A stretch of 12,571 bases of DNA from Prolixibacteraceae bacterium (GCA_027858145.1 JAQIDF010000495.1:1-12571); one strand, 5' to 3'; counted from the stretch's first letter, positions 1 to 7,404 are shown. Made by a program: numbers and translations. Notes: a model not told the origin generated them from the letters alone.

Positions 1-1
1 A

Positions 2-85
2 TTGACACGTAATATTGATGACTTTTCAGAAAGTTCACTGAAAGTATTAACTCCGAAAGCTTTCATAAGTACAGTAAGTCGATAA
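2..85 (+). CDS. C-terminal end of a probable PIN-domain protein (partial, cut by window edge)
   Basis: An open frame enters from the left edge and stops at TAA 83-85, giving 27 residues. It contains TRNIDDF followed ten residues later by LTPKAFI. This is how many PIN-domain ribonucleases, especially the toxin members of VapC-like and 'PIN family' toxin-antitoxin pairs, end: a TRN/TRD acidic motif holding the last metal-binding acidic residue, then a short strand and a 'tPeeFl' end. Only this tail is visible, so the rest of the active site and any antitoxin lie outside the window. The call rests on motif resemblance alone. It could be the end of an unrelated protein, but the frame fits a protein end better than chance would suggest. 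Confidence 0.5.
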   Translation: MTRNIDDFSESSLKVLTPKAFISTVSR

Positions 86-159
86 GTATACAAGTACTAT
101 CATGGAATACGACCAATTGAAGCTAAGCAAGCAGATTTGTTTTCCCGGTTTATTATTTA

Positions 160-190
160 TTTGATTACCTACTGAAAGGTATTATATTTG
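160..190 (+). promoter_or_regulatory. Bacteroidota-type promoter for the S41-pnuC-kinase-pdxB operon
   Basis: TTTG at 160-163 and TATATTTG at 183-190 match the Bacteroidota sigma factor consensus (-33 TTTG, -7 TAnnTTTG) with a 19-base spacer. Transcription would begin just downstream, leaving a leader of about 45 bases before the ATG at 243. That leader is too short for a riboswitch. It is the only clear promoter before four same-strand genes that overlap one another. Confidence 0.6.
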
Positions 191-242
191 TTGTGCTATA
201 ATTTAAGGGGACAAAAACACATCTTTTTTTAAAAATATTCAA

Positions 243-1853
243 ATGAAGAAAATAATCATTTTTCCTATACTATCTTTTTTTCTGCTTATATCAGGAGTCA
301 ACGTTAATGCACAAGGTGTGCATGACCAGACAATGAAGTTTGGGCGATTGTTAAGGCTTATCGATAGTTATTATGTTGATTCAACGAATACTGAAGAGTT
401 AGCCGAAACAGCTATTGTTAAAATGTTAGCTGAACTTGACCCGCACTCGGTTTACATTTCGAAAGAAGAAGTAGAGAAAATGAATGAACCATTAAAGGGA
501 AGCTTTGAAGGTATTGGTATATCGTTCAATATTTTACGTGACACATTAATGGTTGTACAAACCATTCCGGGTGGCCCTTCTGAGGAAGTTGGCTTACAAG
601 CCGGTGACCGTATTATTGAAATTGACGGAGAAAATGTTGCGGGGGTTGACCTTACAAACCAAATGGTATTTGATCGTTTGCGGGGGGAGAAAGGGACGCT
701 TGTAACGGTATCTATACTTCGAAGGGGAGAAGATGAATTGTTGGAATTTGAAATTATCAGGGATAAAATACCTATTTATAGTTTAGATGCTTCGTATATG
801 CTTGATAAAACTACAGGTTATATTAAGCTTAACCGTTTCTCGGCAACAACCACCGAAGAGTTTGTTACCGCAATAAATGAGTTGAAAGCTGATAACAAAG
901 TAGAGAGTCTTGTTCTCGACTTGAGAGGTAATGGAGGGGGGTATCTGAAAGCTGCCCATCAAATATCTGATCAGTTTCTTGAAGCAGGACGTATGATTGT
1001 TTATACAAAAGGATTGAACAACCCCAGAAAAGATTATATGGCTTCTTTTAATGGTGAGTTTGAAAATGGTAAGCTGGTTGTTTTAATTGATGGTGGTTCT
1101 GCTTCAGCTAGCGAAATTGTTTCGGGAGCAGTTCAGGACTGGGATCGTGGTATTATTATCGGTCGACGCTCGTTTGGTAAAGGTTTGGTGCAACAGCCTT
1201 ATTATCTGACCGACGGCTCGGTAGTTCGATTGACCACGGCTCATTATTATACTCCAAGTGGCCGTTGCATTCAAAAACCTTACAATAATGGTGTTGATGA
1301 ATATAAGCACGAATATCTTGACCGGCTTGAACGTGGCGAGCTTTTTAATGCTGATAGTATTGAGTTTGACGTGTCATTGAAATACTCAACATTGGTTAAT
1401 AACCGTACTGTTTATGGTAGCGGGGGTGTAATTCCCGATATATTTATTCCGATGGATACTTCGAGAAACTATAGTTATTATAACCGGTTAATCCGCAAAA
1501 GGGTAGTGTATCAGTTTGTGCTCGACTATGTTGATCACCACCGGGATGATCTTGCCGCAGAATATCCAGATTTTGAATCATTCAATAATAATTTTGAAAT
1601 CAGTGACGAGATGCTTGAGGATCTCTGGGAAACCGGCGATAAAAGAGGTATTGAAAGAGATGAAGAATCATTTGACTTTATATATGATCATGCCAGGCGT
1701 CATTTAAAAGCTTTAATTGCCCGCGATTTGTGGAATTCGAGTGAGTTCTATGAAATTATTAATGGCGATGATGAAGAAATTATTGAAGCATTGGATGTAA
1801 TCAATAACTATGATAAATACAACTCAATTTTAGAGGGCAAAGATAATGAATAG
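243..1853 (+). CDS. S41-family carboxy-terminal processing protease (CtpA/Tsp type)
   Basis: Periplasmic serine protease of 536 residues. Residues 1-23 form a signal peptide with a cleavage site at VNA|Q. A PDZ domain spans about residues 85-170 (GIGISF start, then GLQAGDRI), and the S41 catalytic core follows from about 175 to 345. The Ser/Lys dyad is visible: Ser288 in GGSASASEI and Lys313 in RSFGKG, 25 residues apart as in E. coli Tsp (S430/K455), with Gln317 in the position of the Tsp helper glutamine. A C-terminal helical region of about 130 residues (400-536) is rich in charged residues. The family trims or degrades periplasmic and membrane proteins from the C terminus after the PDZ domain recognises a tail. 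The real substrate is unknown. The gene leads an operon and overlaps pnuC by 8 bases. Its functional link to the cofactor genes behind it is not obvious. Confidence 0.93.
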   Translation: MKKIIIFPILSFFLLISGVNVNAQGVHDQTMKFGRLLRLIDSYYVDSTNTEELAETAIVKMLAELDPHSVYISKEEVEKMNEPLKGSFEGIGISFNILRDTLMVVQTIPGGPSEEVGLQAGDRIIEIDGENVAGVDLTNQMVFDRLRGEKGTLVTVSILRRGEDELLEFEIIRDKIPIYSLDASYMLDKTTGYIKLNRFSATTTEEFVTAINELKADNKVESLVLDLRGNGGGYLKAAHQISDQFLEAGRMIVYTKGLNNPRKDYMASFNGEFENGKLVVLIDGGSASASEIVSGAVQDWDRGIIIGRRSFGKGLVQQPYYLTDGSVVRLTTAHYYTPSGRCIQKPYNNGVDEYKHEYLDRLERGELFNADSIEFDVSLKYSTLVNNRTVYGSGGVIPDIFIPMDTSRNYSYYNRLIRKRVVYQFVLDYVDHHRDDLAAEYPDFESFNNNFEISDEMLEDLWETGDKRGIERDEESFDFIYDHARRHLKALIARDLWNSSEFYEIINGDDEEIIEALDVINNYDKYNSILEGKDNE

Positions 1854-2454
1854 TATTGTTATCGACTGGTTTATTCTTAATTGGGTTGAAATACTTGGTA
1901 CATTATTAGGAATCGGTTATGTGTTGTTATCTGTAAAACAGAACATTCTGACCTGGGCACTCGGATTGGCTACATCGCTTTTATATATTTACGTGTTTTA
2001 TGTCTCTAAGTTTTATGCCGATATGGCCTTGCAGTTTTATTATGTATGGATTAGCATATATGGATGGATAATTTGGACAAAAGGTAAACAGACGAGTCAT
2101 GGCCGTGAAAAATTACAGGTAACAAACGTATCTCAAAAATTAGTAGTGCATCTTGCTGCAATTTCAATACTACTTTGGCTTGCTATTTATATTGTGTTGA
2201 TAAATTTCACCGATTCGCCCGTGCCATTGGGTGATGCTTTTACAACTGCATTTAGTATCGTGGCAACATGGATGCTGGCCCGTAAAATTATTGAACACTG
2301 GTTAATTTGGATTGTCGTAGATATTGTTTCAATCGGACTTTATATTTATAAAGGATTATATCCTACTACAGTATTGTTTGTTGTTTATACCTCTGTTGCT
2401 GTATGGGGCTATATAGAATGGCGTAAAGATATGTTGAATGAAACAACAAATTAA
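1846..2454 (+). CDS. pnuC: Nicotinamide riboside transporter PnuC
   Basis: Membrane protein of 202 residues with about seven hydrophobic segments (roughly 10-30, 33-52, 60-78, 100-121, 128-145, 150-168, 172-190). It carries the PnuC landmarks: a QFYYVWISIYGW stretch near 63-74 with repeated aromatic residues, a TWMLARKIIEHWLIW segment near 141-155, and a closing GYIEW. PnuC proteins mediate facilitated uptake of nicotinamide riboside, trapped inside the cell by phosphorylation. Some Bacteroidota relatives (PnuT) carry thiamine, but those sit beside thiamine genes or TPP riboswitches. Here the next gene is a NadR-type kinase and the operon leader is too short for a riboswitch, so nicotinamide riboside is the better guess. 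The start codon overlaps the end of the protease gene by 8 bases and the 3' end overlaps the kinase gene by 17 bases, suggesting translational coupling. Confidence 0.88.
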   Translation: MNSIVIDWFILNWVEILGTLLGIGYVLLSVKQNILTWALGLATSLLYIYVFYVSKFYADMALQFYYVWISIYGWIIWTKGKQTSHGREKLQVTNVSQKLVVHLAAISILLWLAIYIVLINFTDSPVPLGDAFTTAFSIVATWMLARKIIEHWLIWIVVDIVSIGLYIYKGLYPTTVLFVVYTSVAVWGYIEWRKDMLNETTN

Positions 2455-2986
2455 AATTGTACTAACCGGAGCCGAATCGACAGGGAAGAGTACTCTGTCT
2501 GAAAAACTTGCCTCGCATTTTGAAGGTAGGTGGATACCTGAACTGGCTCGTGATTATGTGCAGAAAATCGATCATCATTACACTTATGAGGATGTTGAAA
2601 CAATAGCCCGACAACAAATAGAAGAAGAGAAAAATATAACTAGTCCAAATCAGTTAATATTTTTTGATACCTGGTTAATTATTACCAAAGTATGGTTCGA
2701 TTTTGTTTTTGGTAAGCACCCGGTTTGGCTTCATGAAGCCATAAGAAATTCCGATATTGATATGTTTTTGTTGTGCGATATTGATATGCCCTGGATTCCT
2801 GATCCTTTACGTGAAAATGGAGGTAAAAATCGAATTAAATTGCATGAAATATATCAGTCAGAGTTGAAAGCATATGGTTTCAACTATATTGTGATTAAGG
2901 GTGAAGGAGAAGAAAGGATGAAAAACGCGATAGATGTTGTTAATCGTTTTATCGTAAAAAATATAAGTTATGAAGATTGTTGCTGA
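2438..2986 (+). CDS. NadR-type ATPase, probable ribosylnicotinamide kinase
   Basis: P-loop kinase of 182 residues. The Walker A motif GAESTGKST occupies 11-19. The NadR-kinase motif PELARDY is at 34-40, a Walker B-like FFDTW at 75-79, and a lid-like segment DMPWIPDPLREN at 116-127 resembles the 'D-PW-D--R' of NadR kinases. It corresponds to only the C-terminal kinase domain of E. coli NadR; there is no N-terminal helix-turn-helix and no NMN adenylyltransferase domain. The expected reaction is ATP-dependent phosphorylation of nicotinamide riboside to NMN, which would trap substrate brought in by the adjacent PnuC. Because the adenylyltransferase domain is missing, NMN must be turned into NAD by an enzyme encoded elsewhere. 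The gene overlaps pnuC by 17 bases and pdxB by 17 bases. The fold is certain; the exact substrate is inferred from context. Confidence 0.85.
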   Translation: MKQQIKIVLTGAESTGKSTLSEKLASHFEGRWIPELARDYVQKIDHHYTYEDVETIARQQIEEEKNITSPNQLIFFDTWLIITKVWFDFVFGKHPVWLHEAIRNSDIDMFLLCDIDMPWIPDPLRENGGKNRIKLHEIYQSELKAYGFNYIVIKGEGEERMKNAIDVVNRFIVKNISYEDCC

Positions 2987-4094
2987 TGATAAAATTCCAT
3001 ATTTGAAAGGTGCTCTGGAGACTTTTGCCGAAGTGAAATATCTTCCCGGTAAAGATACAACCCCTGAAGTTGTAAAAGATGCCGACGCAATAATAACCCG
3101 TACCCGAACGAAATGTAACGAGGGTCTACTGTCCGGGTCAACTGTGAAAATGATAGCTACAGCAACTATTGGTTACGACCATATCGATACCGGATATTGT
3201 GAAGCCAATGGCATTGAATGGACCAATGCGCCAGGTTGCAACAGTTGGTCGGTGGCACAATACATTATGGCAGCCTTGCATCATATGGCCAATCAACGTA
3301 AACTTGAGCTTTCAAATATGACAATCGGGGTGATTGGTGCCGGAAATGTTGGCTCAAAGGTAGCTAAGCTTTGTGAGCTCATAGGGATGAACGTGTTGGT
3401 TAACGACCCGCCGCGGCAGCGAAAAGAGGGTGGCGATAGCTTTGTTTCGATAGAAGAAATACAAAATCAGGCAGATATTATCACATTCCATACACCGCTT
3501 TTGCGTGAAGGAATTGATAAAACCTATCATTTGTTCGACTATGACTTTCTTAAAAAGTGTAAAGATGACTTTGTTTTTATAAATTCTTCTCGTGGAGAAG
3601 TAATGAATACTTCGGCTGTTAAGGATGGTATGAAAAGCGGTAAAATTTTGGAAGCAATTATTGATTGCTGGGAGAATGAGCCTGATATTGACCGGGAATT
3701 GCTTGATATGTCATTTATCTCAACCCCGCATATTGCAGGTTACTCAAAAGATGGCAAAGCCAATGGCACCAGCATGAGCGTGCAGGCTATAAGCCGTAAA
3801 TTTAACCTGGGAATTGATAACTGGCAATGCAAAAATGTTGAATTACCCGAGCATACAACCATTGAAATTGACGGGGAAGGGAAAACCACTCAGCAAATTA
3901 TATCAGAAGCTGTTTTATTCACATATCCGATATGGCTTGACAGTAAAAAGCTGAAAGAATCTCCTGAAACATTTGAGAAACAACGTGGCGACTATCCGAT
4001 AAGGCGTGAGTTTCCGGTGTTCACTGTTCGTTTAACCAATGTAGATCAGAATACATTAAGGATGTTGCAACATCTTGGATTTAATATTGCATAA
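2970..4094 (+). CDS. pdxB: 4-phosphoerythronate dehydrogenase PdxB
   Basis: A 374-residue D-2-hydroxyacid dehydrogenase that oxidises 4-phosphoerythronate to 2-oxo-3-hydroxy-4-phosphobutanoate, the second step of the DXP-dependent pyridoxal phosphate pathway. The start MKIVADDKIPYL is characteristic of PdxB. The NAD-binding Rossmann motif GAGNVG lies at 123-128 with an acidic residue (D146) at the end of the next strand. The catalytic Arg/Glu/His residues are Arg208 (SSRGE), Glu237 (WENEP) and His254 (TPHIAG). A C-terminal region of about 90 residues (285-374), present in PdxB but not in generic family members, separates it from SerA-like enzymes. The gene starts inside the kinase gene (17-base overlap), so it is probably co-translated with the NAD-salvage genes. 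PdxB uses NAD, so the link may be metabolic as well as positional. Confidence 0.93.
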   Translation: MKIVADDKIPYLKGALETFAEVKYLPGKDTTPEVVKDADAIITRTRTKCNEGLLSGSTVKMIATATIGYDHIDTGYCEANGIEWTNAPGCNSWSVAQYIMAALHHMANQRKLELSNMTIGVIGAGNVGSKVAKLCELIGMNVLVNDPPRQRKEGGDSFVSIEEIQNQADIITFHTPLLREGIDKTYHLFDYDFLKKCKDDFVFINSSRGEVMNTSAVKDGMKSGKILEAIIDCWENEPDIDRELLDMSFISTPHIAGYSKDGKANGTSMSVQAISRKFNLGIDNWQCKNVELPEHTTIEIDGEGKTTQQIISEAVLFTYPIWLDSKKLKESPETFEKQRGDYPIRREFPVFTVRLTNVDQNTLRMLQHLGFNIA

Positions 4095-4112
4095 AAAAGG
4101 GACAGGCTAACA

Positions 4113-4150
4113 ATTTGTCTATTGTCTCATGTCTAAAATCTAACGATCTA
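4113..4150. repeat. Degenerate 7-base repeat between convergent genes
   Basis: Between the 3' ends of pdxB and the PEGA lipoprotein gene, units ending in TC recur every seven bases: TC falls at 4118-4119, 4125-4126, 4132-4133 and 4139-4140, then at 4147-4148 after an eight-base step. Units such as TATTGTC, TCATGTC and TAAAATC share a TA/TC start and a TC end. No strong hairpin forms here (only a 4-base GACA/TGTC stem across 4101-4119). Function is unknown. Confidence 0.45.
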
Positions 4151-4153
4151 TTG

Positions 4154-4585
4154 TTATTCTTCATCACCCTCTATCAGCATTTCAAAACCGTCATATTTGT
4201 TTTTGTTGTCTTGTTTTTTTGGCTTAGCATCATCCAACTGGCGTAATTTGTAATGGTGGTGTGGTTTGTATTTCATCGACCAAATGAATGGTACCCAAAA
4301 GAAAAAACCGCCTATTATTGCACCAACATCTGCTTCTTCATCGCGGCATATTGAGTTATACAATGTTTGATAACCTTCTTTTTCCATCCGTAAAGTTGTG
4401 CACGAAAACATAGGCTTCGTGTCGGTCATGGCATATGGGGTTTGGCCAACCGATTCTCCGTCGAGGTACAAGTCAGCACCTGTGGGGGTTGATTCAATAT
4501 AAGTTGTACTGGAACAACTTGTTACGGCAATCAATAGGGCAAAGAAGATTGATAAGAGTTTTAAGCTGCAAGTAGATTTATTCAT
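4154..4585 (-). CDS. PEGA-domain lipoprotein
   Basis: Small protein of 143 residues. The N terminus is a lipoprotein signal peptide: a basic start, a hydrophobic stretch at about 8-20, then VTSC with the probable lipidated Cys24. Residues 29-51 (ESTPTGADLYLDGESVGQTP) match the PEGA fold, a surface beta-sandwich repeat named after its P-x-GA signature. A charged segment follows, then a glycine-rich and aromatic hydrophobic stretch at about 87-106 that may re-enter or cross a membrane, and a polar lysine-rich, acid-ending tail. The sequence does not fix a biochemical role; such proteins are thought to be envelope-anchored binding or structural factors. It is probably transcribed alone from the promoter box at 4623-4630. 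Confidence 0.75.
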   Translation of the reverse strand: MNKSTCSLKLLSIFFALLIAVTSCSSTTYIESTPTGADLYLDGESVGQTPYAMTDTKPMFSCTTLRMEKEGYQTLYNSICRDEEADVGAIIGGFFFWVPFIWSMKYKPHHHYKLRQLDDAKPKKQDNKNKYDGFEMLIEGDEE

Positions 4586-4622
4586 GACTTTTTGGTTTTG
4601 ATTTTTGAATGTTTATTTAGAA

Positions 4623-4630
4623 CAAAAATA
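4623..4630 (-). promoter_or_regulatory. -7 promoter box for the PEGA lipoprotein gene
   Basis: Read on the reverse strand this is TATTTTTG, a full match to TAnnTTTG, placed about 37 bases before the ATG at 4585. No TTTG is present at the expected -33 position, so the call rests on one box. Confidence 0.35.
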
Positions 4631-4650
4631 ATACCATTTAACAATATAGA

Positions 4651-5025
4651 CTACATTAAAACCCATTTTTTTGCAGCTTCTAAAGTACTGAAAGGTTTTG
4701 ACTGATAACCTCTGTCTTTATATTCTACTAATGTAGGAATTACCATGTCTTTAGGGTCAATAGTAATAATTGCAATCCGGTGTCCTCCAAATGTGTTGAT
4801 ATTTGATTGGTAAAAGTTTGCAATTTTCTTGTGTTCATCAGGCGACATGTCAAATGTTGCGTTTCGATAGTCAAGAATAAACCCTTTAACTTCGTTAGGA
4901 ATAATGTTTTTATTTATTGCTTCGTTCCACGAATTTTTAATGTCATCAAAACAAATGTTTCCAAAATGATATTTGAATAAGATACAGGATTCTTCGTCGA
5001 AGAAATATTTTATTTTATTTTCCAT
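4651..5025 (-). CDS. STAS/SEC14-like domain protein (SpoIIAA-like)
   Basis: Cytosolic protein of 124 residues with no signal peptide or membrane segment. The alternating pattern fits an alpha/beta STAS or SpoIIAA-like fold: a strand at 12-19 (SCILFKYH), a helix at about 27-40, a strand-turn GFILDYRNAT at 48-57, a helix at about 61-76, a strand HRIAIITID at 82-90, a region MVIPTLVEYKDRG at 94-106, and a last helix TLEAAKKWV at 114-122. Similar stand-alone proteins are common in Bacteroidota and mostly uncharacterised. No function is proposed beyond a possible ligand- or partner-binding role. It lies between the lipoprotein gene and rnc on the same strand, with gaps of 65 and 95 bases, so it may be its own unit. 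Confidence 0.55.
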   Translation of the reverse strand: MENKIKYFFDEESCILFKYHFGNICFDDIKNSWNEAINKNIIPNEVKGFILDYRNATFDMSPDEHKKIANFYQSNINTFGGHRIAIITIDPKDMVIPTLVEYKDRGYQSKPFSTLEAAKKWVLM

Positions 5026-5031
5026 ATTGAG

Positions 5032-5051
5032 AGAAGAACTTTATTTCTTCT
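5032..5051. repeat. Inverted repeat directly upstream of the STAS-like gene
   Basis: AGAAGAA at 5032-5038 pairs perfectly with TTCTTCT at 5045-5051 across a six-base loop. On the transcript of the reverse-strand gene it would form a stem ending six bases before the ATG at 5025. It could hinder ribosome access or be chance in AT-rich DNA. On the forward strand it is followed by five T, but no forward gene ends there, so a terminator role is unlikely. Confidence 0.3.
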
Positions 5052-5120
5052 TTTTGTTTAATAGAACAAATAGATTATTATAAATGTTTTTCTTGTTTTT
5101 TTTAATTTTCAGATTAATAT

Positions 5121-5861
5121 TTATTCAGAAAGTTTGTCAATTTTATTCAATGCCTCTTTAGCTGCATTTTGCTGGGCTTCTTTTTTTGAAATACCTGTTC
5201 CGGTTCCTATAGTTTCATTTTCAATAATAACCGTTGAAGTAAAGATGCTGTTTTTGTTTTTGGGGTTGGTATCTTCTTTGGTTTTAAAATCGATTTCCTG
5301 TTTGTTTTTTTGTCCCCATTCAATAAGCTGACTTTTAAAATTTTCGTCCTTTTCTTCAATTTCTGTTAAGTCAACATAATTGCTTAATATTTTTTTGACA
5401 ATCACGTAGCGTGTTTTTTCGTAGCCTTTGTCAAGATATATAGCCCCGATAAGTGCCTCAAGAGCATCGCCATAAATACTTGAAATAGCTTTGTTCCCGA
5501 TTTTTCGTGATTTTACAAATTGATCGAGTCCCATGTCAATCATCAGCTCCGACATGAAAGATCGGTTTACCAGTTTTGAACGCATTTGAGTAAGAAAACC
5601 TTCATCGCGTTGGGGAAAACGGTTATATAAAAACTCGGCAACAACAGCTCCTAGTACTGCATCGCCCAGGTATTCAAGTCGTTCGTTATTTATCGGTTTT
5701 CCCAGTGTGTCGGTAATTGAGGCTGATCGATGTGTGAATGCAATATCGTAAAACCGTTTATTACCGGGGTAAAAACCTATAACATCTTTCAGTAAAGCAT
5801 AAAACTCCTTTCCTTCATTTTTGGAAAAGAGTTTTATGCGATTTACAAACGGAGTTATCAT
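5121..5861 (-). CDS. rnc: Ribonuclease III
   Basis: Double-strand-specific endoribonuclease of 246 residues that processes rRNA precursors and other structured RNAs. The RNase III signature NERLEYLGDAVL lies at 59-70, providing Glu60, Glu63 and Asp67. The second acidic pair is Asp132 and Glu135 in GDALEALIGA. A linker leads to a double-stranded RNA-binding domain at about 173-243 that ends with the typical GISKKEAQQNAAKEAL helix. Length is normal for the family with a short N-terminal extension of about 20 residues. The ATG overlaps the fabF stop codon in an ATGA arrangement (4 bases), so translation is probably coupled to fabF. It is the last gene of the acpP-fabF-rnc unit, a grouping that recurs across Bacteroidota. 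Confidence 0.96.
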   Translation of the reverse strand: MITPFVNRIKLFSKNEGKEFYALLKDVIGFYPGNKRFYDIAFTHRSASITDTLGKPINNERLEYLGDAVLGAVVAEFLYNRFPQRDEGFLTQMRSKLVNRSFMSELMIDMGLDQFVKSRKIGNKAISSIYGDALEALIGAIYLDKGYEKTRYVIVKKILSNYVDLTEIEEKDENFKSQLIEWGQKNKQEIDFKTKEDTNPKNKNSIFTSTVIIENETIGTGTGISKKEAQQNAAKEALNKIDKLSE

Positions 5862-7102
5862 TTGTATTCTTTAAAGATAATTGATGCATTATGACCACCA
5901 AATCCAAATGTATTGCTTAGTGCATATTTCACTTTGCGTTCTTTTGCCTTATTAAACGTGAAATCAAGCTTTGGATCAAGTTCAGGGTCTAGCTCAAATT
6001 GATTTATTGTTGGAGGTATAACTCCATTTCGAATTGCCATTATTGCAGCAATACTTTCAGCCGCACCGGCAGCACCAAGTAAGTGCCCGGTCATTGATTT
6101 AGTGGCGCTGATACTAAGTTTGTATGCATGGTCACCAAATGTGTTAATAATGGCATTGGGCTCGGCAATATCGCCTAATCCGGTTGATGTGCCGTGAACA
6201 TTGATATAATCGATTTCCGTTAAATCAATATTGGCATCTTCGCAAGCCAGTTTCATAACTCTGGATGCATACTTGCCACTTGGATCAGGGGCTGTCATAT
6301 GATGAGCATCGGCAGTTAAAGCACCACCAACTACTTCGGCATAAATTTTAGCACCACGTTTCTTCGCGTGCTCGTAATCTTCGAGGATTAAAGTGGCCCC
6401 ACCTTCTGCCATCACAAAACCATCACGATTTTTGTCAAATGGTCTCGAAGCTGTTTTTGGATCTTCGTTGCGTGTTGAAATGGCACGCATCGAATTGAAA
6501 CCGGCAATACCTGCTAATGTGATTGCTCCTTCAGAACCACCAGATACAATAACATCCGCTTTACCTAATTTAATATAGTTTACGGCATCAATAATTGCAT
6601 TGGCTGATGAAGCGCAAGCGCTAACGGTTGTGAAGTTAGGACCATGAAATCCATACTCAATTGAGATGCAACCACTGGCTATGTTGGCGATCATTTTCGG
6701 TATGAAATATGGGCCTGTTTTTGGATTGTCATCCTTTAAACCTCTTATTTCATCCTGAAAAGTCTGAAGGCCGCCAATACCGGCTCCCCAAATTACACCA
6801 ACCCTGTCCTTGTCGATCTTTTCCAGATCCATTTCAGAATCGAGAATTGCCTGCTTGGCTGATACCAGCCCAAATTGGGTGTAGATATCGTATTTACGGG
6901 CTTCTTTGCGCTCAAAATGATCAAGCGGATCCCAGTTTTTAACCTCGCAGGCAAACCTCGTCTTACTATGGCTTGCATCAAAACGAGTAATGGGTGCGGC
7001 ACTACTGTTACCTTCGGTAATATTTTTCCAAAATTCTTCAATATTATTACCCGACGGATTAATTGTGCCAAGGCCTGTTACAACTACTCGTTTGAATTCC
7101 AT
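5858..7102 (-). CDS. fabF: Beta-ketoacyl-ACP synthase II (FabF)
   Basis: Condensing enzyme of fatty acid elongation: it joins malonyl-ACP to a growing acyl-ACP with release of CO2. The 414-residue length is standard. The thiolase-fold active site is complete: Cys163 in SACASSANAI, His303 in VHGTSTGLGD, Lys335 and His340 in ATKSMTGH. These positions equal those of E. coli FabF. The glycine-rich FGFGGHNAS closes the active site near 398-407. It lies 18 bases downstream of acpP, which encodes its carrier protein partner, and overlaps rnc by 4 bases. Transcription presumably starts at the acpP promoter. Confidence 0.97.
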   Translation of the reverse strand: MEFKRVVVTGLGTINPSGNNIEEFWKNITEGNSSAAPITRFDASHSKTRFACEVKNWDPLDHFERKEARKYDIYTQFGLVSAKQAILDSEMDLEKIDKDRVGVIWGAGIGGLQTFQDEIRGLKDDNPKTGPYFIPKMIANIASGCISIEYGFHGPNFTTVSACASSANAIIDAVNYIKLGKADVIVSGGSEGAITLAGIAGFNSMRAISTRNEDPKTASRPFDKNRDGFVMAEGGATLILEDYEHAKKRGAKIYAEVVGGALTADAHHMTAPDPSGKYASRVMKLACEDANIDLTEIDYINVHGTSTGLGDIAEPNAIINTFGDHAYKLSISATKSMTGHLLGAAGAAESIAAIMAIRNGVIPPTINQFELDPELDPKLDFTFNKAKERKVKYALSNTFGFGGHNASIIFKEYK

Positions 7103-7120
7103 AAATAAAGTAAATAATTA

Positions 7121-7357
7121 TTACTTGCTGTTTTCTCCAATGTATTTAATAGCTTCTCCTACTGTACCGATTTTCTCAGCTTGATCGTCAGGGATAGCCA
7201 TGTCAAATTCTTTTTCGAATTCCATGATTAACTCTACTGTGTCAAGTGAATCTGCACCTAAATCGTTTGTGAAGCTTGCTTCTGGTGTTACTTCGCTCTC
7301 GTCAACTCCTAATTTGTCAACAATAATAGATGTAACTTTTCCTGCAATATCAGACAT
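7121..7357 (-). CDS. acpP: Acyl carrier protein
   Basis: Acidic protein of 78 residues. The phosphopantetheine attachment site is Ser37 in GADSLD, flanked by the classical helix II (TVELIMEFEKEF). The protein carries acyl intermediates between fatty acid synthesis enzymes as thioesters on its prosthetic group. It is the first gene of the acpP-fabF-rnc unit and has its own promoter upstream with a leader of about 40 bases. Confidence 0.97.
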   Translation of the reverse strand: MSDIAGKVTSIIVDKLGVDESEVTPEASFTNDLGADSLDTVELIMEFEKEFDMAIPDDQAEKIGTVGEAIKYIGENSK

Positions 7358-7404
7358 AGTTGTAATGTTTAATGTTATAAATTATACTTAAATTTTTATC
7401 GCTG

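Noticed and set aside
88..106. Small dyad AGTA-TACAAG-TACT after the PIN-like tail
   Set aside because: Four-base arms and no T run; too weak to call a terminator or operator.
190..242. Riboswitch (TPP or NAD-related) upstream of the pnuC operon
   Set aside because: The leader after the promoter is only about 50 bases and shows no conserved riboswitch core or paired stems.
1516..1707. Second forward frame inside the S41 protease gene
   Set aside because: It lies entirely within a well-supported coding region in another frame, with no start context or family match.
4095..4153. Possible intrinsic terminator between pdxB and the lipoprotein gene
   Set aside because: Only a four-base stem (GACA/TGTC) with an 11-base loop can be drawn and no T run follows it; the 7-base periodicity is the more evident structure.
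6393..7108. Several open frames on the forward strand opposite fabF
   Set aside because: They are antisense to a complete fabF with all catalytic residues in place, show no family resemblance, and arise from codon bias in the real gene.
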